A stretch of 64,000 nucleotides of DNA. It comes from Actinomyces ruminicola. Its GTDB lineage: Bacteria; Actinomycetota; Actinomycetes; Actinomycetales; Actinomycetaceae. This document shows positions 1-7,288 of this stretch, piece after piece. The translations under genes were made by a program, and so were the position numbers. Position 1 is the first letter of the stretch. The number at the start of each line of letters is the position of its first letter. Under the pieces are notes generated by a model, which did no database searches, was not told where the DNA came from, and saw only the letters and a list, made by a program, of their open reading frames with translations. The DNA is taken from contig NZ_FNIM01000012.1 of NCBI RefSeq assembly GCF_900103885.1, positions 25,009-89,008 on the forward strand, in the 5' to 3' direction.

Positions 1-1
1 C

Positions 2-2023
2 GACTCTCGTTACGAGATCGTCGACCGGGTGGCCCGCGGGGGCATGGCCACCGTCTACCGGGCACAGGACCGTCGCCTGGATCGCCTGGTGGCGCTGAAG
101 CTCATGCACCCGCACCTGGCGGACTCCCCCGACTTCGTGGCCCGGTTCCGGCGGGAGGCCAGGGCGGCGGCGCGGCTGTCCAACCCGGGAGTGGTGGCGG
201 TCTACGACCAGGGCAGCCTGGATGGGGTCGCCTACCTGGTTATGGAACTCGTGGAGGGCCCCAACCTGCGCGATCTCATCGCGGCGGGCCCGCTGACCGT
301 GCGCGAGGCGCTCGGACTGACGGCACAGGTGCTCGGGCCCCTGGGCGCCGCCCACCGCGCCGGCCTGGTCCACCGTGACATCAAGCCGGAGAACGTGCTA
401 CTGCCCGCCGACGGCTCGGTGGCCAAGGTCGCCGACTTCGGTCTCGCCCGCGCCGTCACCGAGGTCACCCAGACGACCACCGGGAATGTGCTGGGTACCG
501 TCGCCTACCTGGCGCCGGAGCTGATCACCACCGGCTCCTCCGCCCCTTGTGCGGACGTCTTCTCCGTCGGCGTGATCCTGTACGAGCTGCTCACCGGCAG
601 CCAGCCCTTCGCGGCGGACACCCCGATCCAGATCGCCTTCCGCAACGTGCACGAGGACGTGCCCGCGCCGTCGCTGCAGCTGCCCGACCTGTCCGAGCGC
701 GTGGACGCCCTGGTGGCGGCGATGACGCGCCGCTCCCCCCAGGACCGCCTGGCCGACGCCGATGCGGCACTGACGCGGCTGCGGGAGGTCGTCTCCGCCC
801 TGAGCGACGCCGAACTGGCCGTCAAGCGCGGGGGCGCCACCGGTTCGGTGCGCACCCAGGAGGTGCTGGCGGCGAATGCCGAGGCCGCCCGCACCGCCAT
901 GCTGGCAACGGACGGGGCTGAGAACGAGCCCGACGACGTCGACGCCCCCGCGGATGCGGCCACACCGGGGGCCGGCCTGCGCACGGTGTCCCTGCCCATC
1001 GGCTCCATCGCCCCGGACGAGGCCGCGGGCAGCCGGGACGGCACGACCCGCTCCCTGGACCGACGTCAGGCGGCCCGCGCGGCGGGCGCGCAGGAGGAGA
1101 CCGCGAAGGTGGCGCGCCATTCCAGACGGCGCCCGCGGCGGCGCACGGTAGTCGCCGCCGCCCTGCTGCTGGCGGCCGCGGCCGGTGGCGGCGCCTGGTA
1201 CTTCACCACTGGCCCGGGGCGCACGGTCCCGGTGCCGCAGATCGCCGGGATGACAGCGGCCGACGCACAGGCGGAGGTAGAGGCGGCCGGGCTGGTGTGG
1301 GGCGCCCCCACCCGCGCCTACTCCGACACGGTGCCGGCCGACTCGGTGATCTCCTCCTCGCCCGATGCCGCCACCCGCCTGCATCCGGGCGATGCGGTGA
1401 CGCCGGTCATCTCCCGCGGCATTGAGCAGAAGACCGTGCCCGACGTCGTCGGCTCCAGCCAGGACGACGCCACCACGGCCATCACGGACGCGGGCCTGTC
1501 GCTCGGTGCGGTCACCAAGACCTACTCCGACTCGGTGGCCTCCGGCATGGTCATCTCCTCTGAGCCGGTTGCGGGCACCACCGTCAATCACTCCTCGGCC
1601 GTTGCGATCGTGGTGTCCCTGGGACGCCAGCCCGCAGTCGTCCCGGACGTGACCGGCATGAGCGTGGAGGACGCCACCACCACGCTGGAGGCGGCCGGTC
1701 TCACGCTCGGCGCGCAGTCGGAGGCCTTCTCCGACGACGTCGCCTCCGGGCTGGTCATCTCCTCCAGCCCCGCCTCCGGCGCCGAGGGCTACTACCACGG
1801 CGACTCTGTGGACGTGACCGTGTCCAAGGGCCCGGAAATGGTCACTGTGCCGAACGTCGCCGGCATGAGTGAGCAGGAGGCCACCACCGCGCTGAAGGAT
1901 GCCGGGCTGGAGGTGGAGGTGTCCCGGGTTCTAGGTGGCCTGTTCGGCACCGCCCACTCCACCGACCCGGCCGCCGGGACCAGCGTGCGCAAGGGCTCGA
2001 AGGTCACCCTGAACGTGGTCTAG
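2..2023 (+). CDS. PASTA-domain Ser/Thr protein kinase (5' partial)
   Basis: Transmembrane eukaryotic-type Ser/Thr kinase. The reading frame is open from the first bases of the window, where residues YEIVDRVARGGMATVY already form the glycine loop, so the true start lies upstream. Catalytic HRDIKPEN falls near residue 124, DFG near 145 and APE near 171. A basic stretch then a single membrane helix sits around 378-400, followed by four extracellular PASTA repeats (about 407-470, 476-540, 546-610, 614-673), which in this family bind muropeptide or lipid II-like ligands. It is followed convergently by aroG, the same neighbourhood as pknL in Corynebacteriales, so a PknL-type role is plausible; PknB is the alternative, but no pbp/rodA/fhaB genes are seen on this side. 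Confidence 0.93.
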   Translation, partial: DSRYEIVDRVARGGMATVYRAQDRRLDRLVALKLMHPHLADSPDFVARFRREARAAARLSNPGVVAVYDQGSLDGVAYLVMELVEGPNLRDLIAAGPLTVREALGLTAQVLGPLGAAHRAGLVHRDIKPENVLLPADGSVAKVADFGLARAVTEVTQTTTGNVLGTVAYLAPELITTGSSAPCADVFSVGVILYELLTGSQPFAADTPIQIAFRNVHEDVPAPSLQLPDLSERVDALVAAMTRRSPQDRLADADAALTRLREVVSALSDAELAVKRGGATGSVRTQEVLAANAEAARTAMLATDGAENEPDDVDAPADAATPGAGLRTVSLPIGSIAPDEAAGSRDGTTRSLDRRQAARAAGAQEETAKVARHSRRRPRRRTVVAAALLLAAAAGGGAWYFTTGPGRTVPVPQIAGMTAADAQAEVEAAGLVWGAPTRAYSDTVPADSVISSSPDAATRLHPGDAVTPVISRGIEQKTVPDVVGSSQDDATTAITDAGLSLGAVTKTYSDSVASGMVISSEPVAGTTVNHSSAVAIVVSLGRQPAVVPDVTGMSVEDATTTLEAAGLTLGAQSEAFSDDVASGLVISSSPASGAEGYYHGDSVDVTVSKGPEMVTVPNVAGMSEQEATTALKDAGLEVEVSRVLGGLFGTAHSTDPAAGTSVRKGSKVTLNVV

Positions 2024-2044
2024 CGCTCCCGCCATGGGGAGCGC
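2023..2044 (+). terminator. Hairpin after kinase gene
   Basis: An 8-bp perfect stem (GCGCTCCC/GGGAGCGC) with a 6-base loop begins at the last base of the kinase stop codon. There is no U tract, which is common for GC-rich actinobacterial terminators. It lies between convergent genes. Confidence 0.5.
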
Positions 2045-2091
2045 GGAGCGCCGGGCGACGGACCCGGTGCTTCTCCGTCAGGACGCAGGCG

Positions 2092-3435
2092 TCAGCTGCG
2101 GAGCATCTCCGCGACCTCAAAGGCCATCTCCAGGGACTGCTGGTGGTTCAGTCGCGGGTCCACGAGCGTCTCGTAGCGGCGGGCCAGGCCGGCCTCGTCG
2201 ATGTGCTCGCCGCCGCCGAGGACCTCGGTGACGTCGTCGCCGGTGAGCTCCACGTGGATGCCGGCGGGCACCGTGCCCAGGGAGCGGTGCACCTCGAAGA
2301 AGCCGCGCACCTCCTCCATGATGGTGTCGAACCGACGGGTCTTGTAGCCGTTGTCCGAGGTGATGGTGTTGCCGTGCATGGGGTCGGTGATCCAGGTGAC
2401 GGGCCGGCCGTCCGCGCGGATGATCTCCACCAGCTGCGGCAGCACGTCCCGGATGCGGTCGGCGCCCATGCGGGTGATGAGGCTGAGCCGACCGGGGTCG
2501 CCTTCGGGGTTGAGGCGATCCACGAGGGCGAGGAGCTCGTCACGCGTCGTCGTCGGACCGATCTTGACACCGACCGGGTTGTGGACACCCGCGAGCAGGG
2601 CCACGTGGGCGTCGTCGGCGCCGCGGGTGCGCTCCCCCACCCACAGGAAGTGGGCGGAGGTGTCGTACAGGCGGCCGCTGCGGGAGTCCTCACGCGTCAT
2701 GGCGTCCTCGTACTCCAGCAGGAGGGCCTCGTGGGCGGCGTAGAAGTCGACCTGCCGCAGGGCGTCGAAGTCCACGCCGGCGGCCTCCATGAAGCGCATG
2801 GCCCGGTCGATCTCCTCGGCGAAGGACTCGAAGCGCTTGTAGGCGGGGTTGGCGGTGAAGCCCCGGTTCCAGGAATGGACCTCGCGCAGGTCCGCGTAGC
2901 CGCCCATGGTGAAGGAGCGGATGAGGTTCAGGGTGGTGCCCGCGCGCAGGTAGGCGTCGACCATGCGCTGCGGGTCGGGGACGCGGGCCTCGGCGGTGAA
3001 GGCGTGGTCGTTGACCGAGTCGCCGCGGTAGGAGGGCAGGGTCACGCCGCCGCGGGTCTCGGTGTCCGAGCTGCGCGGCTTGGCGTACTGGCCGGCCATA
3101 CGGCCGATCTTGACCACCGGGGTGGAGGCGCCGTAGGTCAGGACCGCCGCCATCTGCAGGATGGTCTGCAGCTTGAGCCGAATGTTGATGGCGGTATTGT
3201 CATGGAAGGACTCCGCGCAGTCTCCGCCCATGAGTACGAAGGCGCGCCCCTGCGAGGCCGACTCCATTTTTTCGCGCAGCGAGTCCACCTCGCCGGCGAA
3301 TACCAGCGGCGGGCGGGTGCGCAGGTCGGCCGCGGCGGCGGCGAGCGCCTGCGGGTCCGGGTAGCGGGGCTGCTGGGCGGCGTGGTGCTGGCGCCAGCCG
3401 GCCGCCGCACCGGGAACCTGGAGCTCGTTCATCAC
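2092..3435 (-). CDS. aroG: Class II 3-deoxy-D-arabino-heptulosonate 7-phosphate synthase
   Basis: First enzyme of the shikimate pathway: condenses phosphoenolpyruvate and erythrose 4-phosphate. At 447 aa it is close to the 462-aa mycobacterial AroG and belongs to the class II (plant-like) family. Visible family motifs include MGGDCAESF, RMAGQYAKPR and WITDPMHGNT, which carry metal and phosphate ligands. The annotated GTG start (3435) is preceded by a TATGCT -10 hexamer exactly six bases upstream, so the mRNA is probably leaderless. The ATG immediately after it (3432) is the alternative. It is convergent with the kinase gene. Confidence 0.96.
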   Translation of the reverse strand: MMNELQVPGAAAGWRQHHAAQQPRYPDPQALAAAAADLRTRPPLVFAGEVDSLREKMESASQGRAFVLMGGDCAESFHDNTAINIRLKLQTILQMAAVLTYGASTPVVKIGRMAGQYAKPRSSDTETRGGVTLPSYRGDSVNDHAFTAEARVPDPQRMVDAYLRAGTTLNLIRSFTMGGYADLREVHSWNRGFTANPAYKRFESFAEEIDRAMRFMEAAGVDFDALRQVDFYAAHEALLLEYEDAMTREDSRSGRLYDTSAHFLWVGERTRGADDAHVALLAGVHNPVGVKIGPTTTRDELLALVDRLNPEGDPGRLSLITRMGADRIRDVLPQLVEIIRADGRPVTWITDPMHGNTITSDNGYKTRRFDTIMEEVRGFFEVHRSLGTVPAGIHVELTGDDVTEVLGGGEHIDEAGLARRYETLVDPRLNHQQSLEMAFEVAEMLRS

Positions 3436-3441
3436 GGGGCC

Positions 3442-3447
3442 AGCATA
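3442..3447 (-). promoter_or_regulatory. -10 box for leaderless aroG
   Basis: TATGCT on the minus strand, six bases before the GTG start, the spacing expected when transcription begins at the first base of the start codon. No convincing -35 was seen. Confidence 0.45.
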
Positions 3448-3561
3448 GGCGAGCGCGGCGTCCGCCTGGGCGTCGCACCACCAGGTGGGACGCAGGGCAC
3501 GTCCAGGACCGGCCGAGGAAGGCGTGGCACGGCGGGGTGCTCCGGGCGAGGAGGGAACTGA

Positions 3562-3619
3562 ACCGATAGACGGCTCGGCCGGACGCGCTGGGTTGCGTCC
3601 GGCCGAGCCGTCTATCGGT
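3562..3619 (-). terminator. Long perfect hairpin after pfp
   Basis: A perfect 25-bp stem (3562-3586 with 3595-3619) and an 8-base loop, starting 20 bp beyond the pfp stop codon. It lacks a U run. Its length is unusual for a simple terminator, but the position directly after pfp fits that role. Confidence 0.7.
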
Positions 3620-3638
3620 GGTGCGCGGAGGCGTTGGC

Positions 3639-4871
3639 TCAGGCCTCGCCGTCACTGGGGGCGGCGGGCTCGAGGTTCTGGCCGAGCTCGGCCATCAGGT
3701 CGACGAACCACTGCTGGGTGATGTCGAAGGGCTTGCCGCCGGCGATCCGCTCGAAGGCGATGGCGCCGAGCTGGTCACCGTTCTCCTCGTCCTGGCCGAT
3801 GACGCCGGGCTCACCGCGCAGCGCGCAGTCGACGGCGAGGTCGCACATCTGCTTGATCAGTGCCAGGTCCTCGGCGTTGGCGGCGGAGGCGCGCGAGTAG
3901 TAGCCGGACTTCTGCACCATGACCTTCTCGGCGCCGATCAGCTCGGCGAACTGGCGGGCGAACCACTGGCCGGGGTTGATGGTGTCGAGCTTGACGTGGC
4001 CGAAGGGGTCGCGCTGGACCTCCTCGCCCTTGGCCTCCATCTCCGCGATGATCTCCGGGACGCCGGCGCCCTCGGACAGGAAGATGTTGACGTTGCCCTG
4101 CTCGTCCATGATGGCCTTGAGGCGCTCGGCCTCGGCGGCGATATCCAGCTTGGCCTCGGGCACGAATACGGCGTGCACGTCCCAGCGCTCCTTGGTCAGG
4201 CCGAGCGAGGGGGCCCACTGGCGGTCCTTGAGCAGCTCGTGGTAGCGGCGGGCGGTCTCGGCGGTGAGGTAGCCGCAGTTGCGGCCCATGCACTCGTGGA
4301 CAATCAGCATGCGCGGGTTGGAGCGGTGCTCACCGATGACGTTGAGGGCGAAGCCGGCGCCCTGCTCGGCGGCGGTCCAGGCGCCCAGCGACTGGCGGAT
4401 CGGGATGACGTCGTTGTCGATGGTCTTGGGCAGGCCGACGACGGTGAGGTCGTAGTCGTGCTCGTGCAGGTAGGCGGCCAGGTCGGCGGCGGTGGTGTTG
4501 GTGTCGTCGCCGCCGATGGTGTGCAGCACGTCGACGCCGTCCTCGCGCAGCCGCTCGGCGGCGAAGGCGAGCGGGTCCACGCCCTCCTCGACCAGGCCGC
4601 GCTCGACCAGGTTCTTGGCGTTGGTCAGCTTGACCCGGGAGTTGCCGATCGGGGAGCCGCCGTACTGGCGCAGCACACCGGCGTTCTTACGGCCCTCGTC
4701 GTCGATGACGACGTAGTTGCCGGTGAGCAGGCCGTGGTAGCCGTACTGGTAGGCGATGATCTCCACCTCGGGGGCGACCTCGGTGTAGCGCTCGATGAGG
4801 TCGCCGACGGCGGCGGACAGGCAGGGGGCGAAGCCGCCCGCGGTGAGAAGGGCGACGCGACGGATCGACAT
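3639..4871 (-). CDS. pfp: Pyrophosphate-dependent 6-phosphofructokinase
   Basis: Interconverts fructose 6-phosphate and fructose 1,6-bisphosphate using PPi (family knowledge), so glycolysis can run reversibly. The 410-aa protein has LLTAGGFAP at the N terminus, GGDDTNTTAADL near residue 120 and GLPKTIDNDV near 145. The GGDD motif, with Asp where ATP enzymes have Gly, together with PKTIDND, marks the PPi-using subgroup. A good ribosome site (GAAAGG) precedes the ATG. A TAGGAT -10 hexamer at 4910-4915 would give a leader of about 30 nt. An ATP-dependent isoform is the alternative; the motif makes PPi more likely. Confidence 0.92.
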   Translation of the reverse strand: MSIRRVALLTAGGFAPCLSAAVGDLIERYTEVAPEVEIIAYQYGYHGLLTGNYVVIDDEGRKNAGVLRQYGGSPIGNSRVKLTNAKNLVERGLVEEGVDPLAFAAERLREDGVDVLHTIGGDDTNTTAADLAAYLHEHDYDLTVVGLPKTIDNDVIPIRQSLGAWTAAEQGAGFALNVIGEHRSNPRMLIVHECMGRNCGYLTAETARRYHELLKDRQWAPSLGLTKERWDVHAVFVPEAKLDIAAEAERLKAIMDEQGNVNIFLSEGAGVPEIIAEMEAKGEEVQRDPFGHVKLDTINPGQWFARQFAELIGAEKVMVQKSGYYSRASAANAEDLALIKQMCDLAVDCALRGEPGVIGQDEENGDQLGAIAFERIAGGKPFDITQQWFVDLMAELGQNLEPAAPSDGEA

Positions 4872-4969
4872 CGGAAACCTTTCGTCAGTTGATGGGGCTT
4901 GACGCGGTCATCCTACCGGGATGCCGCCGCCGCGCGGCCAGATCGTTCCACCCCAGACCCAACATCCCG

Positions 4970-5027
4970 CGAGACCGGCACAACTAACACACCGAGACCG
5001 GCGGAAGTTACATGCCGAGAGCGGTCG
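4970..5027. repeat. Tandem 23-bp repeat, diverged copy A
   Basis: Units begin at 4970, 4993 and 5016 (the third partial), each starting CGAGAxCGG, with a period of exactly 23 bp. Unit 2 retains the GAAGTTACATGC tail of the family. It belongs to the same family as the copies at 33684 and 44177, but it lies upstream of pfp rather than between convergent genes. Confidence 0.7.
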
Positions 5028-5103
5028 ACGCGCTCGCCCTGCTACCTACACCTGATACCTAGCCGAGCGCCACCGCCGATCACACGTGCCTCATCATGGG
5101 TAC

Positions 5104-5435
5104 GTGACGCAGCGCACCGAGCGTGACTGGATCCGCTTCCGTCGGCACGCGGCGCGGCTGGCCAACGTGAGCTCGCGGATCGCACTGGTGTCAGCAAGCA
5201 ACTCATTGCCGCTATCGAGTCCGGCGCGCACCGCCCGTCCGATGACACACGCGAGCGGCTGCGAAAGGCGTTACAGGCGCGCCCCTCAGCCCTGCTGCGT
5301 GCTGCGCGCGAAGAGGTCATCGCGTTGGCCGATTCGCATGGATGCGCGGTTGTCGGCGTGTTCGGCTCCATAGCCGGCGGCGAGGGCGGCCCAGCCACGA
5401 CGACCGGAGCTTCCCCAGAACCGGTGAGGATATGA
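5104..5435 (+). pseudogene. XRE-MNT nucleotidyltransferase antitoxin remnant
   Basis: Two frames together read like the antitoxin of an MNT/HEPN module. A GTG at 5104 opens TQRTERDWIRFRRHAARLA. After an indel near 5160 the frame continues as QRELADRTGVSKQLIAAIES, a clear helix-turn-helix, then RERLRKALQARP and VVGVFGSIAGGEGG. The last piece is the start of the nucleotidyltransferase GSxARGE motif, but Arg is replaced by Gly, and the DxD metal-binding motif and the rest of the fold are missing. The frame stops at 5435, overlapping the ATG of the HEPN gene. It is therefore a decayed, catalytically dead antitoxin; its HTH half could only be made after frame correction. Confidence 0.65.
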
Positions 5436-5686
5436 GCACAACGCCATCGCCCGCGGATCGGCTTGAGCGACGACTTGCGGATCTGAGACGCTTCGGAAAC
5501 GAGGCCGCCTTCGTCGTCGAGCAGCTGCCCCAGAGCTACAAGAAACAGTTTCCGCACGTCGGCTGGGTTGGGATCATGCGCATGCGCAACCTGATCACGC
5601 ACCACCGCGACAGGGTCAACGACGACCTGATGTTCCACGCCCTGGCGACCCGAGTTCCAACCAAACTGGCACGCCTCGGACCGTAA
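5432..5686 (+). CDS. HEPN (DUF86-like) toxin, short
   Basis: 84 aa starting at an ATG that overlaps the upstream remnant by ATGA. The segment GNEAAFVVEQLPQSYKKQFP followed by VGWVGIMRMRNLITHH matches the second half of DUF86/HEPN proteins, including the RX4H ribonuclease or AMPylation-target motif (RNLITH). Family members are usually 105-120 aa. Here the first helix is shortened and the C terminus ends soon after the motif, so activity is doubtful. With its antitoxin broken (see 5104-5435) the module looks degenerate. Confidence 0.6.
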   Translation: MSTTPSPADRLERRLADLRRFGNEAAFVVEQLPQSYKKQFPHVGWVGIMRMRNLITHHRDRVNDDLMFHALATRVPTKLARLGP

Positions 5687-5850
5687 CTCAGACTGCCGCG
5701 CCTGTTGCCAGAACGGTCTCGCAAAGCACAGGCTCATCCCTTCAACAAATCAAGCAGCTCATCCTCGTTGGAGCCTCGCCCCGTCCCACGCCCGAATCAT
5801 CCACGCCTGGCCAACCCACCACTTACGAACCTCGCCGGAAGTAGATCATA

Positions 5851-5870
5851 TACATACAGAGTTGTCTGTA
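5851..5870. promoter_or_regulatory. Orphan TetR-type operator (copy 1)
   Basis: Imperfect palindrome TACATACA-N4-TGTCTGTA, identical in both half sites to the one in front of the intact tetR gene (6627-6646). Here it stands before a truncated duplicate of that gene. Confidence 0.6.
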
Positions 5871-5873
5871 AGC

Positions 5874-5911
5874 ATGCGCCGCACCGCCGCTGGGGTCGCC
5901 GAGGCCCGCTA
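5874..5911 (+). pseudogene. Truncated duplicate of tetR 5' end
   Basis: Only the first dozen codons (MRRTAAGVAEAR) of the TetR regulator at 6650 are present, preceded by the same operator and the same AAGC-ATG junction. Similarity stops near 5911. The stump lies 776 bp from the intact copy in direct orientation. It reads as the relic of a tandem duplication or of a deletion that removed a second regulator gene. No function is claimed. Confidence 0.6.
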
Positions 5912-6151
5912 TGCCGGCTCTTCGTGTCTGAGGGTGTCGTGGTATGGCGGGTGGTGTCTGGCGTGCGCGTCCCGGCGGGCGCGGTACATGGCGCTATGGG
6001 TGGGGACGTGCGCGGTAAACCACGGTGGATCAGGGGTGGCGGCGCGTCTGCTCGGGGCGACGGCTGACCACTTGCAGCGACGGTTCGCGGGGTAGGTGCA
6101 CGAACCGTCGCGTTCACAGCGAATCGTCAGCGCTACCAGACGAACCGTCAC
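5909..6151 (-). CDS. Small Cys/His-containing protein, unknown
   Basis: An 80-aa frame starting at GTG with a GAGG ribosome site seven bases upstream. It has three cysteines in the first third (IRCERDGSCTYPANRRC), a tryptophan-containing middle and a His/Arg-rich tail (RARRDAHARHHPPYHD). The composition is more protein-like than the opposite strand. I do not recognise the family; the Cys/His pattern might bind metal. It overlaps the end of the tetR stump and contains an 11-bp inverted repeat (6077-6111). It could be spurious. Confidence 0.35.
   Translation of the reverse strand: MTVRLVALTIRCERDGSCTYPANRRCKWSAVAPSRRAATPDPPWFTAHVPTHSAMYRARRDAHARHHPPYHDTLRHEEPA
6077..6111. repeat. 11-bp inverted repeat
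   Basis: GCGACGGTTCG and CGAACCGTCGC, perfect, separated by 13 bases. Further CGAAYCGTC copies follow at about 6119 and 6139. Confidence 0.5.
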
Positions 6152-6626
6152 TGAAGTGCCTCAGCGAGCACGCCCACCCTCGCGCTCCGCGACGCCGTCC
6201 CGCTACGGCCCGCGCGGCAGACCCCTGCGGGGCACGCTCGGCGGTTCGGCTTGCCTGCACCCGGCGGGCCCGGCCCCGCCGGCGAATTCGTCTGCTACGC
6301 CTGTTCGGGGTCTACTACGCCACTTCTCCGTCTGCTGAAGGCCTCCGAGGTATACAGCAGACCGCTAACCGGCGTCGCCGACGGCCAACTGGCGTAGCAG
6401 ACGCACCCGGCCACGGCCCCGCCAGTCACGGTGCAACTAAGACGGCTCAACAACACGGCGCAACAAGTGCGTACCCGCCCAAACCGGCCGCTGGAGCCGA
6501 CACCCTGGACAGGCGGTTCTTCACCTCACGCCTTGGCATGACAGCGTCAACCGCCGTGGCAGCAGCGGCAGCCACAGCACCGGCGTGTGCGCGACTCGTG
6601 CGCCGTACGGACACTTGACGAAGTTA
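6152..6626. other. Non-coding stretch before tetR
   Basis: No convincing gene on either strand: open frames here lack ribosome sites and family features. Apart from the nested repeat at 6290-6402, only a TTGACG hexamer at 6615-6620 (possible -35 of tetR) stands out. Confidence 0.5.
6290..6402. repeat. Nested repeat/hairpin element
   Basis: Three tandem 20-base units (6290, 6310, 6330), each starting GTCTRCT. The outer GTCTGCTACGCC (6290-6301) pairs perfectly with GGCGTAGCAGAC (6391-6402). The third unit's GTCTGCTG (6330-6337) pairs with CAGCAGAC (6355-6362), giving a hairpin nested inside a hairpin. It lies in non-coding DNA. Confidence 0.6.
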
Positions 6627-6646
6627 TACATACAGGCTTGTCTGTA
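6627..6646. promoter_or_regulatory. TetR operator of the tetR-MFS unit
   Basis: Imperfect palindrome TACATACA-N4-TGTCTGTA ending four bases before the tetR ATG, downstream of a TTGACG hexamer. A bound repressor would block the promoter, so autoregulation of tetR and the downstream MFS gene is inferred. Confidence 0.6.
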
Positions 6647-6649
6647 AGC

Positions 6650-7258
6650 ATGCGCCGCACCGCCGCCGAGGCCGCCGAGACCCGTAAAGCCATCATTAGC
6701 TCCGCCCTGCACCGCTTCGCACAGGACGGCTGGGAGGCGTGCTCTCTCGTCGAGGTGGCGCGCGGCGCCGATGTGACTCGTGGCGCCATCTACCACCACT
6801 TCACCGGCAAGCGCGACCTGCTTGATGCCGTCCTGTCCGAGCACTGGCGCCGCCAGGGCGAGGCGCTCTTCGCCGTGCTCGACGCCTCCGCTCCGCCAGA
6901 GAAACGGCTCACAATGCTCCTGGCGGACTACTTGCGCAGGCTCAGTGAGGACACCGCCTTCCGCGAGCTCGCCGTCGTCACCGTCGTCGTCGCGCCACAG
7001 GCACCGGCACTCAAGTCCGGATTGGAGCAGAAGACGGCGGTGCTCGCGCAGTGGTCGGAGCGGGTCGCCCGGCTCCTGCCCGAGTGCGAGCCACAGCTGC
7101 GCGCTCCGCTTGACGTAGCCCGATTCAGCATCACGGCGTTCCTGCACGGCGCCACGCTGACCGCGGCGCTCACGCCAGGCGACCTGCCCGAGCCCAAGTG
7201 CTGCTGGGCGACGGCGCATGCCCTAGTCGCGGGACTGATTGCCGTGGAAACAGCCTGA
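6650..7258 (+). CDS. TetR-family transcriptional regulator
   Basis: 202 aa from the ATG at 6650; a longer frame exists, but its extra 21 codons would read through the operator. The N-terminal HTH is clear: LVEVARGADVTRGAIYHHFTGKRDLLDAVL. The ligand-binding half resembles the AcrR/TtgR type that controls multidrug efflux. The MFS transporter starts 30 bp downstream on the same strand, so the two probably form one drug-responsive operon repressed by this protein through the 6627 palindrome. Confidence 0.9.
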   Translation: MRRTAAEAAETRKAIISSALHRFAQDGWEACSLVEVARGADVTRGAIYHHFTGKRDLLDAVLSEHWRRQGEALFAVLDASAPPEKRLTMLLADYLRRLSEDTAFRELAVVTVVVAPQAPALKSGLEQKTAVLAQWSERVARLLPECEPQLRAPLDVARFSITAFLHGATLTAALTPGDLPEPKCCWATAHALVAGLIAVETA

Positions 7259-7288
7259 CACCCACCGCAGAGAGAAGAGGGACCACAC

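Noticed and set aside
3618..4892. 424-codon plus-strand frame opposite pfp
   Set aside because: No motifs; pfp on the other strand is unambiguous.
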